NCBI GenBank assembly: GCA_938028845.1
Contig: CALIZJ010000222.1
Location: forward strand, 1-13,879
Length of the DNA: 13,879 bases
Reading direction: 5' to 3'
Origin: an uncultured Blautia sp.
Lineage (GTDB): Bacteria > Bacillota > Clostridia > Lachnospirales > Lachnospiraceae
Part shown: positions 7,201 to 12,450 of the stretch, piece after piece
Layout: each line of letters opens with the position of its first letter
How positions within the stretch are numbered: the first letter of the stretch is position 1
Notes under the pieces: generated by a model
Seen by the model: the letters and a program-made list of their open reading frames with translations, nothing else
Told to the model about the DNA's origin: nothing
Databases searched by the model: none
Translations under genes and position numbers: made by a program

Positions 7201-7416
7201 TTATTTTAGTCCCGTTTTTTGTTTAAAATAGGAAATAAAATCATCCCATTTCCCATATGTAAATCCAAGTTTCGATATTGGCAAATGCAGACCATTCTCC
7301 AACAGCTGGATCAAATACAGATCAAGTTCTATAACCTTTTTGATCTCACTGTAGGCTACAGTCTTTTCCGTATTGTTAAAATAAATCTCCAAACTTTTTT
7401 GAATATCGTTTTTCAT
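7201..7416 (-). CDS. Small hypothetical protein, 71 aa
   Basis: A short gene on the same strand as, and 77 bases after, the nucleotidyltransferase. ATG 7416 is preceded by AAAGGGA with 6-base spacing. The product is soluble and probably helical, with segments VIELDLYLIQLLENG and KWDDFISYFKQKTG. No family was recognised. It could form one transcript with the upstream resistance-type gene, since a terminator is seen only further down (7004-7068). The frame continues for 37 codons beyond the TAA, so this may be the front half of a disrupted gene. Confidence 0.55.
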   Translation of the reverse strand: MKNDIQKSLEIYFNNTEKTVAYSEIKKVIELDLYLIQLLENGLHLPISKLGFTYGKWDDFISYFKQKTGLK

Positions 7417-7493
7417 CTTCTGTCCCTTTAAAATTCATATAATCTATGTCTGTGCGCGTTCCTGGAGGAGAGTATGGACGCTTTTGCTCATTG

Positions 7494-8357
7494 TTATTTT
7501 TTGAAAATTTTTATGTATTTCAGAAATCCATATTCATACTCCTTAGGGTAAGGAAAACCAAGACTTTCCCCGGTAGATGCTGCAGTATCATGAAAGAGAC
7601 TGCAGGAAACCATGACCGCCTTCCAAAAATGTTCATAGCTGCTGTCTGTAAATGTCTGCAAATATTGCTGATAAATATTCTCCGGAAGGTATTTTTTAAA
7701 ATATTTATTTTGCTTTCTACAGGAGACAGAATAAGCCGTTCTGCTTCCGATATACCATTCCAACATGATTTCAAGCATATGGTGAGCCTGTGAAAAATAT
7801 GTCGTCATTGCAAATGGAAGTTCATCCCGCAGAATTCCCTTGCTTACATCACAAAGAGACCAGAAAAATTCATTGCAGCATCCCTGGTATTGCGCCTGCG
7901 TAGGTCTCTTGACATGAAAATCTTCATCTGTTGGCGGGGGCAGCTTAGGAAGGCATCCGGTTTTATCTAAGAGCGGAAGAAACAGTTTATTCCGATTTGT
8001 TCCCCTTTCCAAAGATTCCAGTGTTTCTACACCGATATCAATGCGATTACCGTCTTCAAACAGCAACAGCCAGGAATAGCTTTGGTCATAATGGCTGCGC
8101 AGGCCAAAGCGGTCTCCATAACCAAACGCGTCGTCCTGCTCCTGTTTCAGAATTACTTTTCCAAATATATCAAGCCATGACAAATCTTTCCGAAAAGTTT
8201 CGGTTTCTTTTACGACAAACATAATATCGAAATCCTGATAAATATCACGCAAAGCATTGGGATTTGTCCTGGAACCTTTTAAATATGCTGCCAGAACACG
8301 TTCGTCAGACTTTGCAGCATTCACAATAATTTGAAACATCTCTTCCTCTGTGCGCAT
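7494..8357 (-). CDS. ANT(6)-like aminoglycoside 6-nucleotidyltransferase
   Basis: A 287-residue protein recognisable as the ANT(6)/AadE family, which transfers AMP from ATP to the 6-hydroxyl of streptomycin. The nucleotidyltransferase core is present: KGSRTN (Gly28-Ser29-Arg30), then QDFDIMF with the metal-binding pair Asp42/Asp44, and Asp107 in RIDIGV as the likely third carboxylate. Further family hallmarks are D-x-D-F-H-V-K-R-P and C-C-N-E-F-F-W around the middle, and a C-terminal helical region. Its length is close to that of characterised ANT(6) enzymes (about 300 residues). AGGAGG (8363-8368) lies just upstream of ATG 8357. It is not next to any transposase or integrase in this window, so it looks like a resident chromosomal homologue whose activity on streptomycin is unproven. 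Confidence 0.88.
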   Translation of the reverse strand: MRTEEEMFQIIVNAAKSDERVLAAYLKGSRTNPNALRDIYQDFDIMFVVKETETFRKDLSWLDIFGKVILKQEQDDAFGYGDRFGLRSHYDQSYSWLLLFEDGNRIDIGVETLESLERGTNRNKLFLPLLDKTGCLPKLPPPTDEDFHVKRPTQAQYQGCCNEFFWSLCDVSKGILRDELPFAMTTYFSQAHHMLEIMLEWYIGSRTAYSVSCRKQNKYFKKYLPENIYQQYLQTFTDSSYEHFWKAVMVSCSLFHDTAASTGESLGFPYPKEYEYGFLKYIKIFKK

Positions 8358-8593
8358 ATTGCCCTCCTATATGAAAAAGCTGTTTGTTTCATCATTTATG
8401 TTTTATTTGCGCACCTATGAAAAAGCCTGCAATTTTACCATGCTCCAAATTTGGATGCAGTCAGTTCCCATAAAACACTTTTTTATATTTTATCTGCCAT
8501 ATAATTCCAATGAGATTTTAATAAATGTCTAAGCCTCTGGATGGGTTATGAAAATGTGAGGCAATCCGGGAACTGTACGCTAGGTGCGAAAAT
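8358..8593 (-). other. Long 5' leader of the nucleotidyltransferase gene
   Basis: This non-coding stretch lies between the predicted promoter (8594-8622) and ATG 8357, implying a leader of about 230 nt. It holds an 11-bp direct repeat, TATGAAAAAGC, at 8370-8380 and 8416-8426, a TGCGCA at 8351-8356 and 8408-8413, and a 12-bp palindrome TCCAAATTTGGA. A possible 18-codon leader ORF spans the palindrome on the minus strand but has no good ribosome site. No known riboswitch was recognised. Confidence 0.35.
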
Positions 8594-8622
8594 ATTATAA
8601 CAAAGGAAGGATTCTCAGACAA
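8594..8622 (-). promoter_or_regulatory. Sigma-A-type promoter for the nucleotidyltransferase gene
   Basis: On the minus strand TTGTCT (8617-8622) and a perfect TATAAT (8594-8599) are separated by 17 bp. This is the best vegetative promoter seen upstream of the gene. Confidence 0.5.
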
Positions 8623-8656
8623 GAGATGGGAAAGAATATCCGTTTTCCTTTAGGAA

Positions 8657-8691
8657 AAATGCCAATCAGCGGTATGTTCTGATTGGCATTT
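8657..8691 (-). terminator. Intrinsic terminator of the spore-surface genes
   Basis: A perfect 13-bp stem (AAATGCCAATCAG at 8657-8669, CTGATTGGCATTT at 8679-8691) with a 9-base loop lies 34 bases past the stop of the 160-residue gene. On the minus strand it leads into a T5 tract. Confidence 0.8.
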
Positions 8692-8725
8692 GACTGCACA
8701 GGCAAATCTGAAACAGGAAAACTCT

Positions 8726-9208
8726 CTATTTTTCCGGACACATAACAACAATTTTCTGGGGAGTTGTCTGTGGAGGAATACTGAAAGTGGTGGTCGTATA
8801 ATACACCAAAAGATCCATATTTCTCGGGTCACATCGAAATTGCTGCCCGTTTTGAGTTTCTATTCTGGTCATCGGGCCTATATTCAGTTTTAACGAATTA
8901 TCTTCAGCGGTGAGTGTTTGATCAAAAAAGTTTAAAGCGGCTTCCTGGTTAGGACGAAGAGGAGCGATCAGTTCCGCATGATACTGAGGTGGATAAATGG
9001 CTGGGACCGGGAGAGTGGTATCATAAAACGCGGCGACCCGCATACCCCTTCGGAGCCGTACAGAGCCGATCACCTCTGTGTCCCCTGTTACAACAAAATT
9101 TACGGTTTCTTCTCCTGAACGTACAGTTATGATTGTAATACAGCAGGTGCTTCCAGTCTGGATATTCAGGATATTTCCGGTAATATTCCTATAATCTGTA
9201 TAACTCAT
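8726..9208 (-). CDS. Probable spore-surface protein, 160 aa, two similar modules
   Basis: A small beta-rich protein without signal peptide or membrane helices. Residues about 1-83 and 84-160 look like two copies of one module: the first runs T-x-V-I-G, G-M-R-V-x-x-F-Y-D-T-T-L-P-V-P, Y-P-P-Q-Y, E-L-I-A-P; the second T-R-I-E, N-M-D-L-L-V-Y-Y-T-T-T-T, I-P-P-Q-T, K-I-V-V-M. The first copy resembles small OB-like domains with an A-I-Y-P-P-(R/Q)-Y motif that I recall from Clostridia; no named family is claimed. It follows the collagen-like gene on the same strand, 122 bases away, and has its own sigma-K-like promoter, which suggests late mother-cell expression and a coat or exosporium role. ATG 9208 is preceded by AAGGA. 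Confidence 0.75.
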   Translation of the reverse strand: MSYTDYRNITGNILNIQTGSTCCITIITVRSGEETVNFVVTGDTEVIGSVRLRRGMRVAAFYDTTLPVPAIYPPQYHAELIAPLRPNQEAALNFFDQTLTAEDNSLKLNIGPMTRIETQNGQQFRCDPRNMDLLVYYTTTTFSIPPQTTPQKIVVMCPEK

Positions 9209-9233
9209 AGGAATTCCTTTTTTCCTTTTTCTT

Positions 9234-9261
9234 TATCTTATGCACAAAGTTACTGATGTGT
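9234..9261 (-). promoter_or_regulatory. Sigma-K-like promoter of the 160-aa protein gene
   Basis: On the minus strand CATAAGATA (9234-9242) fits the sigma-K -10 consensus CATAnnnTA. GACA with its AC at 9260-9261 lies 17 bp upstream, fitting the -35 element mACm. The -10 ends 25 bases before the start codon, allowing a leader of about 20 nt. Confidence 0.55.
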
Positions 9262-9330
9262 CATTTTATACCGATAATCTCCGTTAAAGTCTTTAGCGGA
9301 AAGGACTGCACGCGGCCGTATACTATGCAG

Positions 9331-10200
9331 TTAAGCTTTTTGGGGCTGTATATCCGCAATCTTATGAATGTCCATAGATATCTCTCCATAAAGAATTGTT
9401 CCGCCCTGTAAAAATACAGTAAGAGTGGTGGGTACGCTGGTCACCTGGATGATCTGTGTGAAGGATATACTGGCGGAATCTGTGGATTTCTGAAAAGTAT
9501 GCTGAGCAGAGGCTCCTGATACTGAGGCGCTTTGCTGGCGCAGAAAAATGCTTACAGTCAGCGGGAATTTTGCATTACTTGCCGGAGAAATGGTTCCATG
9601 GAAGGATATATAATAATATCCAGGTTTGGTAATTACAAAATCCGCCGTATTAGAAGCATGGGTAATATTGGATGTATTGGATACTGCATTCCGGTCAAAG
9701 ATCAAGGGATTCCCAGATAAGCCTGCCTGAGGGGGTGTAGAAAATGCCGACAACAAATCTGAAGAATTATCCGTTCCCCCCGTTGGCCCGGTTGGTCCTG
9801 TGATGCCGGTCGGCCCCGTGATACCGGTTGGTCCCGTGACGCCGGTCGGCCCGGTCGGTCCCGTGACACCAGTCGGCCCCGTTGGTCCGGTCGGTCCCGT
9901 GACACCGGTTGGTCCTGTGATACCAGTCGGTCCAGTTGGCCCAGTCGGCCCTGTGACACCAGTGGATCCCGTGATGCCCGTCGGCCCTGTAACACCAGTT
10001 GCCCCAGTGGCTCCGGTTGGCCCAGCAGGCCCTTCACAGCAGCAGGGGTCCGGATGACAGGGACCGCATCCCGGACAGCAGGAAGAGGGTTTGCGGCAAT
10101 TATTAAAAATACCGTTGTTTCTTTGTTCTCCTTCCCAATTTGTGGATTGCTCCTGGAGTTCCAGATTTTCGTCTTCTTTTTTTCGGCTAAACCATTTCAT
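9331..10200 (-). CDS. BclA-like collagen-repeat spore surface protein
   Basis: A 289-residue protein in three parts. Residues 1-56 are a basic and polar leader with no signal peptide and a Cys cluster (eight Cys between residues 35 and 55, including CCPGCGPC and PCCC), likely for cross-linking. Residues 57-140 are 28 uninterrupted Gly-X-Y triplets, mostly GPT, GVT and GIT, with Thr in the Y position in 27 of 28. Residues 141-289 form a Ser/Thr-rich beta domain (GYYYISFHGTIS, TTLTVFLQGGTILYGE) like the C1q/TNF-like head of BclA proteins. Such proteins form the hair-like nap of the exosporium and their Thr residues are O-glycosylated in Bacillus and C. difficile. A sigma-K-like promoter lies directly upstream. 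GAGGT precedes ATG 10200. The divergent glycosyltransferase operon is a plausible partner. Confidence 0.88.
   Translation of the reverse strand: MKWFSRKKEDENLELQEQSTNWEGEQRNNGIFNNCRKPSSCCPGCGPCHPDPCCCEGPAGPTGATGATGVTGPTGITGSTGVTGPTGPTGPTGITGPTGVTGPTGPTGPTGVTGPTGPTGVTGPTGITGPTGITGPTGPTGGTDNSSDLLSAFSTPPQAGLSGNPLIFDRNAVSNTSNITHASNTADFVITKPGYYYISFHGTISPASNAKFPLTVSIFLRQQSASVSGASAQHTFQKSTDSASISFTQIIQVTSVPTTLTVFLQGGTILYGEISMDIHKIADIQPQKA
9781..10032 (-). repeat. Collagen-like Gly-X-Thr tandem repeat region
   Basis: This stretch is 84 codons of degenerate 9-bp repeats encoding 28 Gly-X-Y triplets, with visible higher-order 18- and 27-bp units. It is much more GC-rich than its surroundings. Such arrays commonly change length by slippage or recombination. 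Long shadow frames on both strands are caused by this repeat. Confidence 0.9.
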
Positions 10201-10234
10201 TTTTGTTAACCTCGAATCTTTTTCTTTTCTTAAT

Positions 10235-10261
10235 TACTATATGATATCCTCAGCGTTTTGT
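10235..10261 (-). promoter_or_regulatory. Sigma-K-like promoter of the collagen-like gene
   Basis: On the minus strand CATATAGTA (10235-10243) matches the sigma-K -10 consensus CATAnnnTA. GACA with its AC at 10260-10261 lies 16 bp upstream, matching mACm. The leader would be about 28 nt and contains the ribosome site. A sigma-E-type reading of the same -10 (CATACAnT-like) is possible. Confidence 0.6.
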
Positions 10262-10272
10262 CTCTAATGTAT

Positions 10273-10311
10273 AAAACCCATACAAACGGTGAAACTGTTT
10301 GTATGGGTTTT
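10273..10311. terminator. Strong stem-loop between divergent genes, bidirectional terminator or attenuator
   Basis: A perfect 15-bp stem (AAAACCCATACAAAC at 10273-10287, GTTTGTATGGGTTTT at 10297-10311) with a 9-base loop. It is followed by TTTTCCTTTT on the plus strand and by TTTTATACATTA on the minus strand. No gene ends near it: it lies between two divergent genes, 96 bases before the glycosyltransferase start. It may be a leader attenuator of that operon or an insulator. Confidence 0.55.
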
Positions 10312-10407
10312 CCTTTTAAACAGGAATCCGATAAAAAAGAACGGGGAAAACAAGGCGTAAGGAGAAATGGATAATGGCTTTCGGTTTCTGCGGAGGTTTT
10401 ACCTGAT

Positions 10408-11628
10408 ATGGAGAAAAATATATTGATACTTACCACTACAAATGAATTTTTGGGGAAATTTGAGCGGGAGAATGTAAGGATCCTTCAGCGTATGGGATAC
10501 AGAGTGCATTACGCCGCCAATATGCAAGAGCCTCATTATATATCGGATCAGGAACGGATTGGGAAAATGGGCGTTATGGTGCATCATATTGCTATTGTCA
10601 GATCTCCGTATATGGTAAAAGAAAACCGGACAGCACTCCGGCAGCTTTTAAAGATCATAGAGGATCATGGGATACAGGTTATTCACTGTCACACGCCTGT
10701 AGGCGGGCTTCTTGGGCGGCTGGCAGGAAAATTTTACAGGAAAAGAAGGCTGACCATTATATACACGGCTCACGGCTTTCATTTTTATAAAGGCGCTCCG
10801 GCTATCAACTGGCTTGTTTATTACAGGGTAGAGAAAAAACTGGCGCATTATACAGATATCCTTATTGTCATTAACAAAGAGGATTACGAGATTGCAAGAA
10901 AATTTAAGCTGCGTGACAGCGGCTGCCTGTACCAGATCCCGGGAGTGGGGCTTGACCGGAAACTTTTTTTCCCTTTAAGGGAAAAAGAAAAAGTTTTGTC
11001 CAGGCAGGAACTGGGTATTCCCAAAGATAGCTTTTTTCTTATTTCTATAGGAGAGCTTAACGAAAACAAAAATCATAAGATTGTTCTGGATGCGCTGGCT
11101 AAAATGCGCGGCCAGGGAAAAGATATTTCCAGGATACGCTATGTAATCTGTGGGGACGGTTTTTTTAGGAAACGGATGGAAGAATGGATCAAAGAACGAA
11201 AACTGGAGGAAATTGTTTTTCTTTACGGCCACAGGAAGAAGATCCCCAGGATCTTAGGCTGTGCAGATGCCTCTGTATTTCCTTCTAAAAGGGAAGGTCT
11301 GGGTATGGCGGGCCTGGAATCTCTTTCTATGGGAGTTCCGGTGATCGCTTCGGATAACCGTGGGACAAGGGAGTATATGGAACATAAGAAAAATGGATAT
11401 ATCTGTAAGTATGATGATGTAGATGGATTTATAAAAGGAATTGAGTTTATTCAGAATTTGTCCCCGAAAAAACGTAAGGAAATGGCTGTTTACTGCGAAA
11501 GCTGCACGGCTCCTTTTGACCAGGCCTATGCAAATGCAGTCATGCAGGGAATCTATACAGGAGTGGATATGAAGCTGGAGCATCGTCTGGCAGAAGAGGC
11601 AGCTCCTTCTAAGATAGGAAGTGTGTGA
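10408..11628 (+). CDS. GT4-family glycosyltransferase (EpsD-like)
   Basis: A 406-residue retaining glycosyltransferase of the GT-B fold, family 4. The N-terminal Rossmann domain carries IHCHTPVGGLLGRLAG and YTAHGFHFYKGAP, typical of EpsD-type enzymes in exopolysaccharide clusters. The C-terminal domain has the NENKNH loop, the CGDG motif and the nucleotide-sugar-binding E-x7-E motif (Glu296 to Glu304, EGLGMAGLE). No membrane segments; it acts at the cytoplasmic face. It transfers a sugar from a nucleotide donor, but donor and acceptor cannot be read from the sequence. The ribosome site is GGAGG near 10391, and a 10-codon reading frame ends 1 base before ATG 10408. Its stop overlaps the start of the next gene by one base. 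It begins the divergent operon opposite the collagen-like gene. Confidence 0.88.
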   Translation: MEKNILILTTTNEFLGKFERENVRILQRMGYRVHYAANMQEPHYISDQERIGKMGVMVHHIAIVRSPYMVKENRTALRQLLKIIEDHGIQVIHCHTPVGGLLGRLAGKFYRKRRLTIIYTAHGFHFYKGAPAINWLVYYRVEKKLAHYTDILIVINKEDYEIARKFKLRDSGCLYQIPGVGLDRKLFFPLREKEKVLSRQELGIPKDSFFLISIGELNENKNHKIVLDALAKMRGQGKDISRIRYVICGDGFFRKRMEEWIKERKLEEIVFLYGHRKKIPRILGCADASVFPSKREGLGMAGLESLSMGVPVIASDNRGTREYMEHKKNGYICKYDDVDGFIKGIEFIQNLSPKKRKEMAVYCESCTAPFDQAYANAVMQGIYTGVDMKLEHRLAEEAAPSKIGSV

Positions 11629-12440
11629 TGGGAGAGAAAAAAATAAGCGTCATAATGAGCGTATATAATCCGGAAAATTCCATAAGCCTGTTTCAGGCGG
11701 TAAAAAGCATCCAGGAACAGACCTTTCAGGAATGGGAACTGATCTTATACGACGACGGTTCCAGAGAGGAATATGCCCGGTTTATCCGGGAGGCAGCCGC
11801 GCTGGATGAGCGGATTCTTTATTTCAGATGCAAAGAAAATCATGGTCTGGCTTTTGCCTTAAATGCCTGTATCTGTCTTTCCCATGGGACATACATCGCC
11901 CGGATGGATGGAGACGATCTGTCACGGAAAGACCGCCTGGAAAAGCAGTATGAGTTCCTGGAATGTTACCCGCAATACCAATGGGTGGGCTCTAATGCAA
12001 GGCTTATGGACGGCCGCCGTTTTTGGGGAATACAGAAGATGCCGCCTATACCGGACAAAAGAGATTTTCTTTTCTGCTCTCCTTATATTCACCCTTCGGT
12101 TATGTTCCGGAAAAGCGTTCTGACTGCCTGCGGTGGTTACAGTACGCTGCCGGAAAACCGCCAATGTGAGGATTATGAACTGTTTATGCGGCTGTATGAA
12201 AAGGGGTTCCGCGGGTACAATCTTCAGGAACCTCTGCTGGCTTACAGAGAAGAGGAAAGGTCTTACGAAAGGCGCACCTTTGCCAGAAGATTACGGGAAA
12301 TGCGGCTTCGTATGCAATACTTTAAAAGATTAGAGCTTTTGGATCTGACAGGGTTTTGTTACGGATTAAAACCTCTTGTAGCAGGGATGGTTCCCGGTTC
12401 TGTGCAGCATTTTATCCGTAAAATAAAACAAAAAGAATGA
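11628..12440 (+). CDS. GT2-family glycosyltransferase
   Basis: A 270-residue GT-A glycosyltransferase. It begins with the family-2 signature ISVIMSVYN. It has the first nucleotide-binding aspartates in ILYDDGS (Asp42, Asp43), the metal-binding DXD-type motif MDGDD (Asp94-Asp97) and the catalytic-base region CEDYELFMRL (Glu181, Asp182). The basic C-terminal end (RRLREMRLRM) may sit on the membrane. I chose ATG 11628, which overlaps the previous stop (TGATG) and has AGGAAG upstream; an alternative GTG at 11625 adds one residue. Inverting enzymes of this type add rhamnose, glucose or similar sugars to growing glycans; the actual sugar is unknown. It forms one transcript with its neighbours. Confidence 0.9.
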   Translation: MGEKKISVIMSVYNPENSISLFQAVKSIQEQTFQEWELILYDDGSREEYARFIREAAALDERILYFRCKENHGLAFALNACICLSHGTYIARMDGDDLSRKDRLEKQYEFLECYPQYQWVGSNARLMDGRRFWGIQKMPPIPDKRDFLFCSPYIHPSVMFRKSVLTACGGYSTLPENRQCEDYELFMRLYEKGFRGYNLQEPLLAYREEERSYERRTFARRLREMRLRMQYFKRLELLDLTGFCYGLKPLVAGMVPGSVQHFIRKIKQKE

Positions 12441-12450
12441 GGCGGATTTT

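Noticed and set aside
8629..8685. Possible 18-codon plus-strand ORF (MGKNIRFPLGKM...)
   Set aside because: It has no properly spaced ribosome site, and its end lies inside the minus-strand terminator stem.
9281..9299. Near-perfect inverted repeat CCGTTAAAG/CTTTAGCGG between the two spore genes
   Set aside because: The 1-base centre cannot form a normal hairpin loop, no T-tract follows, and one pair is mismatched on the transcribed strand; not convincing as terminator or operator.
9781..10032. CRISPR-like tandem repeats
   Set aside because: The unit is 9 bp with no unique spacers, and it codes for Gly-X-Y triplets.
9702..10057. Long open frames on both strands across the collagen region (Pro-Val-Gly and Arg-rich repeats)
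   Set aside because: They are shadow frames of the 9-bp repeat, with no ribosome sites; the Gly-X-Thr frame has flanking domains that make sense.
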